A DNA stretch of 64,000 nucleotides, taken from NCBI GenBank assembly GCA_036925085.1, contig JAUPFP010000004.1, forward strand, positions 200,001 through 264,000. The letters are read 5' to 3'. A model generated the notes under the pieces. It worked only from the letters and a program-made list of their open reading frames with translations. It made no database searches and was not told the DNA's origin. Positions within the stretch are counted from its first letter, which is position 1. Every line of letters starts with the position of its first letter. Made by a program: the position numbers and the translations under genes. Shown piece after piece: positions 35,455-47,290 of this stretch. This stretch comes from Brachycybe producta (Eukaryota > Arthropoda > Diplopoda > Playtdesmida > Andrognathidae).

Positions 35455-36361
35455 TATAGTTTCCAAGAAGTTGTACTAACAATTTCTTAGAAACCTAGTA
35501 AATTCTTATGTATTATGTAGTTTGGCAAGTTGTAAGAACAACAAATGTTCAAATTCAGTACAATAATAATATAGTAACAATGAAAAAGGCAATGATGTTT
35601 CATTTAAGAGGGTTGTGTCTCCTTCAATGAAAAAAAAAAGCGCCCTCAAAAGAGAGACTGACTGACTCCAATATAAATATGTCGCCCTTTTGTTACAAAA
35701 TTCAACGTTGTCTTATTGCCCTCATTAGACCCTTTATTGCACTCATTATGAAACAAAATGTATATTTTGTCGTTCGAATAAAAATTTCCATAAAATGTTG
35801 AAAAGAAAAGGTAAAAAGAGTCACCTTTTTGACTGGTGAAAGATCATAAGAGCATATTTTCACAGTTCTTGTATTTTTAACGGGAAATATTTTTTCGGTA
35901 AACAGAAATGATGATGATGATGATTAAGTTTCTCAACTAAAAGAGAAAAAATCTTATAAGAGAGAGAAAAACAATCTTCAGAATAACTTTTATGACTAAT
36001 TATTAATATAAACCCCCCGTATATTTTTAATAACACACAAAGGGCCAAACAGAGAAGGAAAACAAGACAAAAATGGTTTTGATTATCAAGAACCAACAAG
36101 AGAAACATTTTGATAATAATCGACCATGTCATCATGATATTATCATTGTTGTACTAATTAATTAGTTTTCTCTTTTGTTTTCTCTCTGACTCTCTCTGAC
36201 TCTCTCTCTCTCTCTCTCTCTTTTCTACCATTTGTGTCTTTTTTTACGTTTTGTGTGTATATTTCTAACATCTGTAATTATATTTTACGAATACATTTGT
36301 CACAGTTTTCTGTTGTCGTCTATTTGTAAAATATCTACAGTAACTTATTTTATAAAGCACT

Positions 36362-36675
36362 TATTACCTTGTACACACATGAGTTAAATGAATTCAAATT
36401 AAATGTGTTTAGGTGAATTATACGGAATCCAGTTAAAGACATGAACACCAAATAAAAATTCACTTTATTATTAATATTTAAAAATTGAAAATACTAAATC
36501 AATATTTTAATGTCAATAGTTTATCTGATTATATTTAAGTATTAACTCAATATTTTCAGATTATTAACTGAATAAATTGAATTCAACATATTGTTTGTTT
36601 GCCCTTCACGAGGCTCTGTAGAACACGTTTATTATTTAAATGCATTTAAATTATCAGGTGTGTACTAGGTATTAG
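36362..36675. mobile_element. TIR repeat family A, complete copy
   Basis: About 20-bp inverted ends: left ATTACCTTGTACACACATGA, right TCAGGTGTGTACTAGGTATT (reverse complement matches at about 17 of 20 positions). Interior: GAATTATACGGAATCCAGTT, ATTGAATTCAACATATTG, CTTCACGAGGCTCTGTAG. Non-coding. Copies at 1188-1441 (inverted), 23262-23680 (interrupted) and 37834-38090. Confidence 0.72.
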
Positions 36676-36935
36676 TGTTGAGACAAATTACTTTTCACAA
36701 TAATTACCGTTTAACACGAAAAATCGGATAACACGAAATATATTTTCAGTCTGGTTACATTTATAACTGATAGTAACTAGATATCTAGCCTCTAACCAGC
36801 CATTTTGATTAGAAAAGCCATAATTGCAGTCGCTCTAATGGTGATTGCTTCACAATTGGCACTTGGCCCACAAATTGAGAAACATTTGTTTGATATTGCA
36901 TAAAAATCCGAAACCTACTAATTACAATTAATAAA
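36676..36935. repeat. Partial hAT-type MITE (same family as 38441-38766)
   Basis: The right arm reads TTGCTTCACAATTGGCACTT, AAATTGAGAAACATTTG and GATATTGCATAAAAATCCGA. The left part is replaced by diverged sequence directly adjoining family A at 36362-36675. A TAATTAC-rich stretch follows to about 37195, resembling 8810-9000 and 9400-9500. Confidence 0.6.
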
Positions 36936-37833
36936 TTTAAAAAAAAATTACAAATAAAATTACTTAATTTTAAAAAAAGAAATTAATTACAAATACTCAT
37001 GTTTCTCAAAGCATTTTAGAAGAAAAAGTTTGAAAGACAAAAACAAAAGTCATTTATTGTAATTGTCATTAGAAAAAGTAATTAATAACCACAATTACAA
37101 ATTACAACCCTTCAAAAGTAATGTTATATTCCTAATTACTTGAAAAAAGTAATTTAATTAAGAGTAATTCATTACTTTTGGACAAATTACTAGTCTTGTC
37201 GACACAACATTTGATTATTTCTTGAACTTTTTTGTTCACCTTGTAAAAGTTATTTAAAATAAGCTAAAAAGGACTAGCTATTTTTAGCATTTTCATCATT
37301 TATATGTAGATAAAAGTATGTAAAAATGGTCAAAAGTTTGATTCGTGACATTCAGATTATGTTCTCCGAAAATCATACAAGTTCAATGGACTCTATGGCC
37401 CCTACCACTACCACACAAGAGATATTACAGACAGGTTTTCTACACACTATGTCACCACAGTGTCTGTGTCAGTCTGACCACTTTATATGTCGTCGACAAA
37501 TGAAAGATATAATATATATAATAAAATAAGATACACCTGACAAGAATTAACACTCCTTCTCCTCACTATCTAAACAAGTGAGTTTTATGACTCACTTTTT
37601 TTTTTAGAAAGAAGGAAAGATTAGTTATTAATTCTTGTCAGGTGTGTTTGTACCTTATTTACAATTTTATATTGAAAAGTTGACCTTTTCAGGGTTAATC
37701 TCACACTCCTTATTATCGTTTCTAATGCCTTTACTTTACTAACAACAAAAATATTAAAGAAAACCAACCTGATTGTGGATTTTAGTTTTTGCCAAATTGT
37801 AAAAAAACAATTTCTCATTTTACAACTTGTCTA

Positions 37834-38090
37834 ATACCTCGTGTACACACATGAGTCAAATGAATTCAATTTAAATGTGTTTAGGTGAATTTATACGGAA
37901 TCCAGTTGAGGACATGAACACCAAATATAAATTGACTTTATTATTAATATTTTAAAATTGAAATACTAAATCAATATTTTGTGTCAATAGTTTATATATT
38001 CTATTTAAGTATTAACTGAATAAATTGAATTCGACTACATATTGTTTGTTTGCCCTTCAAAGAGGGCTCTGTTGAATACGTTTAAAGTAT
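37834..38090. mobile_element. TIR repeat family A copy (3' truncated)
   Basis: Starts AATACCTCGTGTACACACAT and runs through TACGGAATCCAGTTGAGGAC, CTTTATTATTAATATTTTAA and TAACTGAATAAATTGAATTC to GAGGGCTCTGTTGAATACG. The right TIR present at 36675 is missing. Confidence 0.72.
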
Positions 38091-38104
38091 GTTTAAAATA
38101 TAAA

Positions 38105-38350
38105 ATTTGGCAAAAGAAAATGAAGATATTGTTGTCTTGCAGACTTCCCTGGGAATGTATTGCACCGAACATTTCCGTTGTCGCTTTTCCGATCCATGTG
38201 CTATGAATTTCCGAAGTTGCATTCTAATGAATATTATAGAAGAATGTATACCACACGTCCACTCTGAATTGTCCTTTTATTTGTGGCGCGTATTGGAAAC
38301 AGGAAATGAAGACATGCTTGTCTTGAAAATGTATTGCACCCAAATAACAT
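38105..38350. repeat. Dispersed repeat family C copy
   Basis: Two related blocks share GGAAATGAAGACATGCTTGT and ACTTCCCTGGGAATGTATTG with 18175-18450 and, in reverse order, with 9215-9330. The ORF crossing it is a chance frame. Confidence 0.6.
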
Positions 38351-38440
38351 TTCAAGAAAAAACTATTTTTCCCTTTTTCAAACTATCATAAGTTTATTTT
38401 AAAAGATACTATCATGAACAAAAACTTTTAGTATTATCAC

Positions 38441-38766
38441 TAGGGCTCCGATTTCGATGCAATATCAACCAGAATGTTTCTCAATTTGTGGCCCAAGTGC
38501 CAATTGTAAAGTAATTATTATCATCATCATCATCATTAGAGCAACTGCAATTATGTTTTTTCTAATAAAAAAGGCTGGTTAGAGAGGCTTGATGTATGGT
38601 TGCTAACTTGCTATCAGTTGTCAACTAGAGTTTTAACCTCAAACCGTGTGTTTTAATTAGAAAGAACATTTTTTTTTATCTAAACGAGATTGTTACTTCA
38701 CAATTGGCACTTGGTCCACATATTGAGAAACATGTCGGCTGATATTGCATCAAAATTCGAGCAATA
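38441..38766. mobile_element. hAT-type MITE with 8-bp target duplication, inserted in a family D copy
   Basis: Left end TAGGGCTCCGATTTCGATGC, right end GCATCAAAATTCGAGCAATA; TIRs run about 75 bp and include the ATGTTTCTCAATTTGTGG and CAATTGGCACTTGG modules. Flanked by identical 8-bp ATTATCAC (38433-38440 and 38767-38774). The uninterrupted target sequence (TTTTAGCATTATCACCAACTATTC type) is visible in the D copy at 15264-15290, confirming the insertion. TSD length and TAGGG ends fit hAT; no transposase. Confidence 0.85.
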
Positions 38767-39789
38767 ATTATCACTAACTATTCTAGTTACTAAAACACTG
38801 GATGTTTCGCAATGTTTCTCTCGAAAAAATGTCTACTTGAAAAATATAAATTTTCTAAAAACCGCCGGTGGTGGGAAGACCTCCACTAGAACACAATAGC
38901 CACTGCAGTGGCGCCGTCCGGAGGACAAAACCAAAATAAATATCTATAGAGCCACCTTAAGTGTTTTAAAAAAATTGAAGAAAAAAAAACATCCAAACTT
39001 TATGTTACGAAACTGCAGTTATCTTTTGTAAACAAAACGAAATGCAAGATGAAATTTAAAGTTGTTTATAAACTAGAATAGTCAAAACATATACTAAATA
39101 TGTTTATATATTTAATGTTTAAAGTTTAAATATAAAATATCATCACAAAAAACGCCTTTAAATTTTTACGATTTTGTTCACAAGGCCTTTCTAGTTTCTG
39201 ACTTTAAAGCTAGAAAAAGCTAGAAAAAAGCTAAAACATCACCTTTATAACAAGATACCCTGTATATTGAAGGTTCTACCGAGCTTTTCATGAATTTTGA
39301 TGCAATTTCAGAGAGATACTAATTGTAATAAAAAATATATAAGGCTAAACAAACATTAGAAAGTTAAGCATTTTTTTTTTGCAGCAGCAAAAAAGGCAAC
39401 AAGGCAAGTAAAACATGGGGCAATATCATTATCATGATCAGAATAAGATAAACAAGGAAGACGAGTTTAAAAACAAATGTTAAATATTTTAAGAATTCTT
39501 TTGCTTGACAAGTGAGGAAGTGGATTTTTTTTTTGAGGAGACAAACTTAGATGAGACTTGAACAACATTGAGAAGAAGAGGCTGAGAGAGCAGAGAGACA
39601 AGATTTCTGGCACCACCAAAATTTACCAAAAAAAAATTAACTCCATAGAAAAAAGAAGTAAAACTTTTTAGCCCTATCTCCTTCGGGGCAAATAAGAGAA
39701 AAAAAAGTATAAGAAATACGACGAATAGACAAAAAGCGAGGAGTTGAAACTTCATTCACCACATGTTAAGATGTTTTATGAACAGCTGA

Positions 39790-40130
39790 TTTTCGAACTT
39801 TCAGGTAATTTTGCGTTTCAGAAGAACAGCAGTCATTAAGTTTTCGAAACTAGAACAGATAAGATATCTGAATCAGTTAATAGTATTTTAATGCTGTTAT
39901 TTTTTTCAAAATAAACTTTCTATAGACAGGTATACAGTATTGCTTAAAAGTTGGGTAAGTTTTCAAAGTCACCTAACAAGATTATTTTAAAATAATTATA
40001 TCAACATGAAAATACCCTTTTAAAAGTAACTGTGGTAGGCCTACCCTTCTAGTTTCTAAAAACAACTTTCAAGTTTCTTTTAATTTTGCTCTTAAAAGAA
40101 AGAGTAACCGCAGTTCGAAGGGCGTTGACA
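39790..40130. repeat. Palindromic family D copy
   Basis: Carries GTTTCAGAAGAACAGCAG, AAACTAGAACAGATA, TTTCAAAATAAACTTTCTAT, then TTATTTTAAAATAATTATAT, CATGAAAATACCC, CCCTTCTAGTTTCTAAAAAC and TTTAATTTTGCTCTTAAAAG in mirror order. A second, more diverged copy is at 40430-40730. Confidence 0.7.
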
Positions 40131-41034
40131 TTTTAAAACCACATTAACCTTAAAAGTTTACTTGCATCCTAAATTTAATTTGGTGGTGATTATGGTGAAC
40201 CTGGTGTGCTGGTGATGATGATGATGATCTTGCTTCAAGTTAAACTTTCAGAATTACACAAATTACGAATCATAACTATATATTATGCTAACCTCCTAAA
40301 CTAACTTGACCTCCAGAAACATACAAAATTAGACAGCTGCCCTCAAGAATTCAATCACATCGGATTTTTAAGTAAAATGTTTATTCAGAGATCGTGCTTT
40401 TTGGAGCACTCGATCTAAGCGGGACTAGTTCGAAATTCAAAGTTTGTTAGAAAGTAGAAGAGTAAAAAAAAATGATGTAACATTTATATAAACAATACCT
40501 TTCAAAATTCATGTTATGGCTAATTAGAAAAACAAAACAAAAAAAAAGTACTGTTTTTAACCAAGTTTAAAATGAAATATGGTTGGTTTGCAATAGAGCA
40601 ATTTCAAACTGGAAATAAATGTTGATTAAACTTATTTTGAAAGACAGCAATATGAAAAAATAATTTGTTTTACTCTTCTAGTTTTTAACAAACTTATCAA
40701 TTTTTTTCTGCTAACCACTTCTGATAGACAGTATAACTAAAGGATTAAGACCAACTTCACACGGACTATTTTGTGTCGCCACATAAAGTGGTCGTATTTA
40801 GTTGACCATTGATTACGTGGGGTGTTCACACGATAAACCGCCACCATTTCTTTGCAAAACAGTGGTGAGTAGTGGACGATTCCAGCCACAATGATGACCT
40901 AGGTCACGCCAGTGAAATGCACTGATAGCATTCCATTGTTTTCAATGGTCATCCGTGCGAAGCAAGACCCGGTCCACAAAGCGGTCCGTATGAACGAAGC
41001 GACTGAATACGCACCAAATTGAACAAACGCCAAC

Positions 41035-41160
41035 CTGAATAACCACTACATTTTTGGCTTTTGTTCAGTTTGACGTTTGTTCCAATTTGGCACTTAATTC
41101 AGTCTGGCGTTTGTTCAATTTGGCCCTGTTCCATTTGGCTCTAATTCAGTGCCACTGTGT
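41035..41160. repeat. Degenerate GTTCAATTTGGC tandem motif
   Basis: Five to six diverged repeats of a roughly 22-bp unit, GTTCAATTTGGCGTTT and variants (TTCAGTTTGACG, TTCCAATTTGGC, TTCAGTCTGGCG, TTCCATTTGGCT). It resembles in style the GTTCGCCAAATTT satellite at 4375-4856. Confidence 0.55.
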
Positions 41161-43149
41161 ATAGCGGGCCCTAAATGTTTACAGAAATGTCGTCAAAATA
41201 CCACTATATACATCATTCATCAAAAACAACAGTGACTCACACCATATAATAATTCAGAAAGTGAAATAATTTCAGTGTGCTAAACACCTCCCACTCATTT
41301 TCCTGTTCCAATATATTTTAACGCAATCCCAAATTTTCTTACTGTCATAAAAACACAAGGTAAATTTGGTGCGTGTTGCGTAAACGATTTTTTCTCCCTT
41401 TATCAGTTTTCTCTTTTTTTTCTTCTCTTCTCTACAATTGTTTACACGTTAATTTTCATCAGTTTACTGCAAACAAAACCCCCCAAAAAACCTTGAATTC
41501 ACCGGTTGTTTTTTCTTTCTTCTTCTTGGTATTGGAAACAAGAAAACACATTCCAACCTATCAGAATACAGAGGGATAAAAAATAAGCAACAAAAACCCA
41601 CACCTATCTTTTTTTTTCTTTTATTGACTGATAGATGGATGAGGAGTATGTCCTAAACACGTACAAAAAATACGACCACCACCACCACCACCACCTTTCC
41701 TCCTATTTTTTCTTCTTTTCCTAATAAATATCACTAAGAAAGACTTGAGTCAGAACCCCCTCTCATTCTAATTTGAAGAAATGTGCCCACCTTTCTCTCT
41801 CCACAGGTGCCCGGCGCCAAGAACTAGAACCACACACACACAAAAACAACACTGAACTCAAGACCCAACCCCCAAAAAACCCTTGCAAGTTTTCTCTGCA
41901 AAAAAAATAAAAGATGATCAAATCACCAAGTAAATGTAACCTTAGAGGTTCGAGTTCGGCTTACAACCCTAGTTTAAAGGTGCACTTCAATGAAAGACCA
42001 AGTACAGTAGTTGAGAATTTCTACATATTGTTTGTCCCCTAAGATGCAATCTTCTCAAATAAGAACACATTCAAAGAATGAAAAAAAAAAGTTTACTTCA
42101 AATTTGACCATGGGCTACTTTAATACTTGTGTCTGTCTCTTTATTAGAAGAGGCAATAAAGTGACCAGGGCCCATTAGCTTGCCTTTTTTTTTTCTTTTT
42201 CCAGCTTACTAACCAATTCTAATTACACAAATTTCCAAGGTAATCCCACCAAACAAAAGAAACAAGCTACATTTAAGTTGAAAACTTCAAAGTATAGAGA
42301 CCTATATATTTTGTTTTTTAAAAAAAAACACTAATCTCCAGCTCAAACTCAGCCAACAAAACTTTATAGTGAACCTATCTTATCAGTCATCTAGCCCATA
42401 AAGGCCTATCAGGCCGAGCAGTTCCCTAGCAGCCTGCCTGTCCATAGAGGCCCCTCAAAGTCCATGGGCTGAACTTTTACAAAAGCGCACCAAATCCATG
42501 AGGCTCACAAAGACAAAAAGACGCATGAAGATCACAAAGCCCACCAAGGGCCCAAAATGGCCCACAAAAATCGGAAACATTTTTTTATAAAATTGCCAGC
42601 TGAAGCCCAAATCCAGTCCATGAGCTTTATAAATGCAATTCTCTACTTCAAAGAGCTAATTTTATGGATATTTGATTTGAATGGATGAAATCACTTGGAT
42701 TTAAATGTTTAGTCAAAAAGCTCATTTGATGGTAGTTTAATAAGTTGTTAAAACATGTCTTGAACTCAATTCCAACCAGTTTTTTTTTAATAAAATGGGT
42801 ATGTTTGTATATCAGTAGCCAAAACAAAAACAAATTCCACCACTCCTAAAAAAAATACCTTCCACCTAAAAAAAAATCGAGGTTAAGTAGAAATCCAGAC
42901 AGAAATTGGTGGCTTTAAAATAAGCTTTCAAGTCAATTCCCAACTCTTTTTTAAAGAAAAAAAAAACTTAAGAAAAAAGAGATTTCATCTTGAGAAATGT
43001 ACGTCATCATCAAGCTGATAAATCCCTTAATTTGTGTTCCTTGTTTTTTTTTTATAAAGAGAAAAACTCCTGATGATAATTATTTTTAAGAAGATAAAAA
43101 TCAGCAAGAGTAAAAAAACAAAATGCTAATAAAATATGAAACATATTTA

Positions 43150-43344
43150 AAGCTGGATACAGACGGTCAATTCTGACGTATTCATATCTTTTGAAATTTT
43201 TTGTAAACCGCAACTTATTTTTTTCTCTTTTTTAATTAATGGCTGATTTTCCTATTAGTGTAAAAGTATCATGATTTGTGACCAACTGTGTATATTCTCA
43301 CGTCCAGGATTGACAAGTCAGAATTGACCGTCAGCACCCAGCTT
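43150..43344. mobile_element. TA-flanked TIR element (family I), copy 1
   Basis: Left end AAGCTGGATACAGACGGTCA and right end TGACCGTCAGCACCCAGCTT are imperfect inverted copies (about 28 bp each side, including CAATTCTGAC/GTCAGAATTG). Both are flanked by TA, as for a Tc1/mariner-type MITE. Related copy at 35327-35454; right ends also at 17614-17655 and the left edge of the window (about 5-35). Confidence 0.7.
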
Positions 43345-43724
43345 TACAAGCAAGCAAATAATAAAAGTTGGCGGCGTTCACAAGTTGACAATTTTCCCAC
43401 ACCCAACACACCACCAACTTAGGCGTTTTCTTTCATATGTTTCTTTAAATCCCCCTACTTTTTTTAATCTTGATTTAAGAACAACATTTGAAGCAATGTT
43501 AATGTTAATATCTCCACCCTTCATTTAAGAGAACATTTACCCCTACAATGTATGTATCTCCCCTTCCTTCTTAAGAGAAAAAGTTATGACCAAGATTGAA
43601 AATATGTTGCCAGAAATTTATTTTAAAAACTTCCTCAATTGCAACACATTTTCTACCAACTTTAAGGAAGAAATTGAAAGTCTGTTAGAAACCAAAGAGT
43701 TCATATTACAGAAAAAAAGTCATA

Positions 43725-43935
43725 AAATTGTGACAAACATATACCCCTTATGATGTCATTGCTTGTGCGCTATTATTTTGAGTGTCATAGTATTCTGTAG
43801 GTTTACACCAGTCATTGGTAGTCATATGAGAATATTTGTCATAATATTTTGTAGTTTGCTTTCGTTAATGTCACAAAGATATGAGCTACATATGACGATT
43901 TACTGTCAGTCTTTATTTTTTTCTGTAATAGGTTA
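43725..43935. repeat. Dispersed repeat family E, copy 2
   Basis: Shares with 26160-26390 the modules AAAATTGTGACAA, TTATGATGTCA, TGCTTGTGCGCT, ATTATTTT, CCAGTCA, GTCATAATATTTTGT, TATGACGATTTAC and GTCAGTCTTAT. Repeated TCATA/TATGA motifs make it self-complementary. It looks like an old MITE; ends are not defined. Confidence 0.6.
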
Positions 43936-43951
43936 AGACAAACCGTTTTGC

Positions 43952-44407
43952 GACATATTAGGTGGTATGATTAAAACTGAGTATTTTAATATTTTCTCAA
44001 GATTTTCGAGCAAGTGCTCGACTTGGTATGAATAAAATGCATGAGTATTTACTCAAAACTGAGAAAACTTTCATGTGTTATGAGCATTTGCTTAAACTCA
44101 TACTCAAGTTTTCTTATGGCAACAATATTCATGAATATGAAAAATTAAGCAAATACTCATTCTATTGAGTAATGTTTTCGACACATTGGGTGGTATGAAT
44201 AAAACTAAATATTTAATATTTTCTCAAGATTTTGGAGCAAATGCTCGACTTGGTATGAATAAAATGCATGAGTATTTACTCAAAACTGGGAGAACATTCT
44301 CATGTGTTATGAGCATTTGCTTAAACTAATACTCAAGTTTTCTTATGACAACAATATTCATATGAAAAATTAAGCAAATACTCATTTTATTGAGTAAATG
44401 CTCAACT
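43952..44407. repeat. Tandem duplication of a 228-bp AT-rich unit
   Basis: Two consecutive units start GACATATTAGGTGGTATGA (43952) and GACACATTGGGTGGTATGA (44180). They stay alignable to the end, sharing CTCGACTTGGTATGAATAAA, CATGAGTATTTACTCAAAAC and GTGTTATGAGCATTTGCTTA. Each unit is itself partly palindromic around ATGAGTATTTACTCA. Divergence is low, suggesting a fairly recent duplication. Confidence 0.88.
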
Positions 44408-45653
44408 TTCTTAATACTACCCATTAGAATTTAAACGTTTATCACTTTATTATTTTTTTTTGGTTCAAAATAAACCAATTTTCTTTTCTTCTAAATAAGA
44501 TAGAAATAAAGAAATGAAAAAATTAATCTTGTAACAGCTGAACCGATTTTATATATGAAATAATATTGAAAACAACAAACCACAAAAAAGAATGTAGAAA
44601 AGATGAATTCGAGATAATATGACGTGGGAAGGAGGGTGAATTTGTTTTTACAGCGTATGTGTGTGTAGGCTGAATTGTGTGTGGGGGCGCAAAAATGGAA
44701 CACCAAGAATACGCTTACAAAACCAAATATTGACATTTTTTAAGCTGCCTCTGAATATCATCAAATTATAAAATGTGAAACACCGTTTAACTCTTGAAAG
44801 AGAAAAAGTGCTTTCTGTTAATGTATTCGATTCAAAATGAAAATTGAAATAAATGAAAGTTATTTTTCAACTTTTTGTTCAAATAATATTAAAAAAAAAA
44901 GGTTGCAAGAAAAAAAACCCCTCGAAAAATCGACCCTAGAAATTGACACATGTGTTTACTCCCCAACCCACAATCCCACCCTTATTCGTGTCACAGATAT
45001 ATTATAAAAAAATAATAACAAATCGACTTGAATTGTAACAAGTTTTTTTTTTACACTTTCTTGTTGAACAAACGAAAACTTGTTTTTTTTTCGAAATTGC
45101 TTGCTCACAAGTGAAAAACTGAAAATATTTTTCAATTTTCATGTCACCTTCCTTCTAATAAGCCATGTCAACTCCACCCTCCCCCTCCCCCCCCCCCCCC
45201 CAAAAAAAAATACACGATTATTTTCTCCCAAAACACAAACCTCTGTTTCACCTCCTTTTGAATGACCCCCTCCAATTACAGAGTACAAAAATAACCACAC
45301 AACTTGTAATATAATAACCACAAATGTACAATTCAGTAAGATTGAAGAATGAAAATAACCTCCCACCCCCCCTCCACCAAAAAATAATGATATTTGAGAA
45401 GTTAACTGACCAATGGTCAGTTCATATAACTTTATCAGTCTTTTTTTTAATCCTTTTATAAAAATAACAAGCTAATAATAAACTAACAAAATGGAAACAT
45501 AATATAGGAGCCACTGATATGTATAAGAATCATATGATCGTATTTGATTGACATCAATACAAACATTAACCATTTTTTTTTTTGGGGGGGGGGGGGCTTT
45601 CATTTCCAACCCATGAATCAAATAAGATGAATGAGTTTCATGCATATCATTAA

Positions 45654-45752
45654 TGACGTCATCTGGCTTTCAAAAATCAATTCTAATAAACGAAAAGACG
45701 TTTACAAATGCACTTATGTCATGTCATTAAGGGGGGGCCCTTAATGACGTCA
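45654..45752. promoter_or_regulatory. Pair of perfect CRE palindromes in EXT1 intron 1
   Basis: TGACGTCA, the full cAMP-response/ATF element, occurs at 45654-45661 and 45745-45752, each within ATTAATGACGTCAT or TTAATGACGTCATT. They lie about 0.4 kb inside the first intron of EXT1. The sites are visible; regulatory function is inference. Confidence 0.35.
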
Positions 45753-45782
45753 TTGGCTTGCACGTATAGAAATATCTGCCTT

Positions 45783-46000
45783 ACGTTTACGTTTCTGTAA
45801 CAAAGAAAACGCTCATTTTTACTTACGTTTGCGTTTCTAACTGAAAGAAACGACTGTTTTTACCTGCGTTTGCGTTTCATTCTTAAAGAAATACTAGTTT
45901 TCACTTACGTTTGCGTTTCAGACTTAAAGAACCGCCTGTTTTTACCTGCGTTTGCGTTTTAGGATCATAAGAAAACGTGCGTTTGCGTTTCAGACTGTTT
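45783..46000. repeat. 41-bp tandem repeat in EXT1 intron 1
   Basis: The motif ACGTTTGCGTTTC or TGCGTTTGCGTTTC recurs at 45783, 45824, 45865, 45906 and 45947, an exact 41-bp spacing, with a shorter sixth start near 45978. Between motifs are diverged TTAAAGAAACG and CTGTTTTTAC segments. The array starts about 115 bp inside the intron from the EXT1 exon 1 donor. Confidence 0.85.
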
Positions 46001-46112
46001 TTCAATTAGCATTATAAATTTGGACTAATTTTTCACTGGATTTCAATACGAAAACGATAAAAACGAATACAAAAAAAAAAAAAACTAGAAATGTTTTTAA
46101 AAAAATACCAAC

Positions 46113-47053
46113 TTCTCATATTCTGTGTTGTCCTCTTCACACCGTCCATCCTTCCAGTCCTTCCAAGCCTTACCGTGCTTACACGTCGTCAACATGATAA
46201 TGTCTTTATAGTTATGAAGATGATAAAGCGAATTCCTCGTCTCGGAACCGATTCCGTAAACGTATCGTTTCCCCTTAAAGGCCAACAAATGTTTTTTAGT
46301 CACTGGAAAGTTATTAGCAATGACACCACCTCCTTCTCCTCCTTTCTCTTGATGAGAAGACGGAAAAAGAGGCAAAGAAACGTCGAAATCATGTCGAAAC
46401 CGACCGACTGACATACTAGCCTTCGCTAGAATGGCATTTCCGTAATCGAAACCGAGATCCTCCGAGTAGTTTGGATACGTTCCCGAATACAGATTAAAAA
46501 GGACGTGATTACGACCGTCGTTCCATAGTTTTCCGGTCAGTTTCGACAGTTTTCCACCAATGTTCTTCACATAATTCGGACTAAGAATGTCTCTGTCTAA
46601 AGTATCTAAAGATAAGACGAATAAACATGCTTGACTAGGATCGGATGTGTAATAACGCGAGTTATGGATGGAATTAATGAGTTTAAGGTAAGTCTGTGAT
46701 AATTTTCTTTCGGCCGGGCCCCCTTCGGCCCCACCCACGACCTCACCACCTTCGAATGGATAGACGTAAACCTTGAATTCTCGTCTACATAACGAGAAAT
46801 CAAAGCACGTCTCCATTCTACAGTGACGTTGGGTTTTCGTCTGTGTTTCGAACTCGAGAAGGGTCTCCTCGATGATCCCGATGTCATGATCGTAGTCCAG
46901 GTATGAGGGTCGCGCGTGCACAGATGGACTTCGAAGGTGTTGAGACCAATGGAAGTCGCCATTTTGTTGCCTCAACCGCAATCCTCCATAATAACATAGG
47001 AGTAAGAAAACGCAGCTAAGCAACACGAGCAGGTAACGCTTTTTTGCCTGCAT
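46113..47053 (-). CDS. EXT1: EXT1 (exostosin-1) first coding exon, heparan sulfate copolymerase
   Basis: Encodes the N-terminal 313 residues of exostosin-1, which with EXT2 elongates heparan sulfate (GlcA/GlcNAc transferase) in the Golgi. The start is MQAKKRY, as in vertebrate EXT1, followed by a signal-anchor segment at residues about 8-25 (type II membrane protein). Then CRMETCFDFSLCRREFKVYV, SRYYTSDPSQACLFVLSLDT, LWNDGRNHVLFNLYSGTYPN, LAFKGKRYVYGIGSETRN and TTCKHGKAWKDWKDGRC, the N-terminal half of the GT47 exostosin domain. The exon ends GAG AA, followed by gttggt. That splits a Lys codon in phase 2, exactly where human exon 1 ends (after codon 320 plus two bases). A ttg/gtattt donor three to four bases later is the alternative. 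Gly-rich inserts (GGEVVGGAEGG and EKGGEGGG) are unlike the human protein. Confidence 0.96.
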
Positions 47054-47290
47054 CGAACAACGTGCTGGCTCCTCTCATCGAACTGTCCACTTCATTATTA
47101 ACTTACGGATTCACAACACACACATACACTTACGTACGGCACGGCGCGAGATCGAACAACAACGCGTTACGCGGCGGCAGCGACGACAACGACGACGACG
47201 GTGGAGAAAACCTCGTCTCCTCCCTCGTTCTGCTTCGGTCAATCGCGTAAAACATTCACAACAGAACCCGCCATCTTCATTTGTACGATT
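47054..47290 (-). promoter_or_regulatory. EXT1 5' UTR/promoter region with YY1-like AAGATGGCGG site
   Basis: The 240 bp upstream of the EXT1 ATG is markedly richer in CpG than the surrounding AT-rich DNA (many CGACGA and GCGGC runs at about 47140-47210). At 47277-47268 the minus strand reads AAGATGGCGG, the consensus of the YY1 element that typically sits just downstream of animal transcription starts. This suggests a CpG-type TATA-less promoter and a start near 47280. There is no transcript evidence. Confidence 0.45.

Larger units (their letters stand above)
39041..43149. other. Gene-free AT-rich DNA with family D fragments
   Basis: Family D copies at 39790-40130 and 40430-40730 and the tandem motif at 41035-41160. 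A GC-richer block at 42380-42570 with repeated CACAAAG and CCATGAGG motifs is unexplained. No EXT1 exon 2-like sequence was recognised. Confidence 0.45.

Noticed and set aside
46091..46411. 106-codon plus-strand ORF
   Set aside because: Shadow of the EXT1 exon on the opposite strand.
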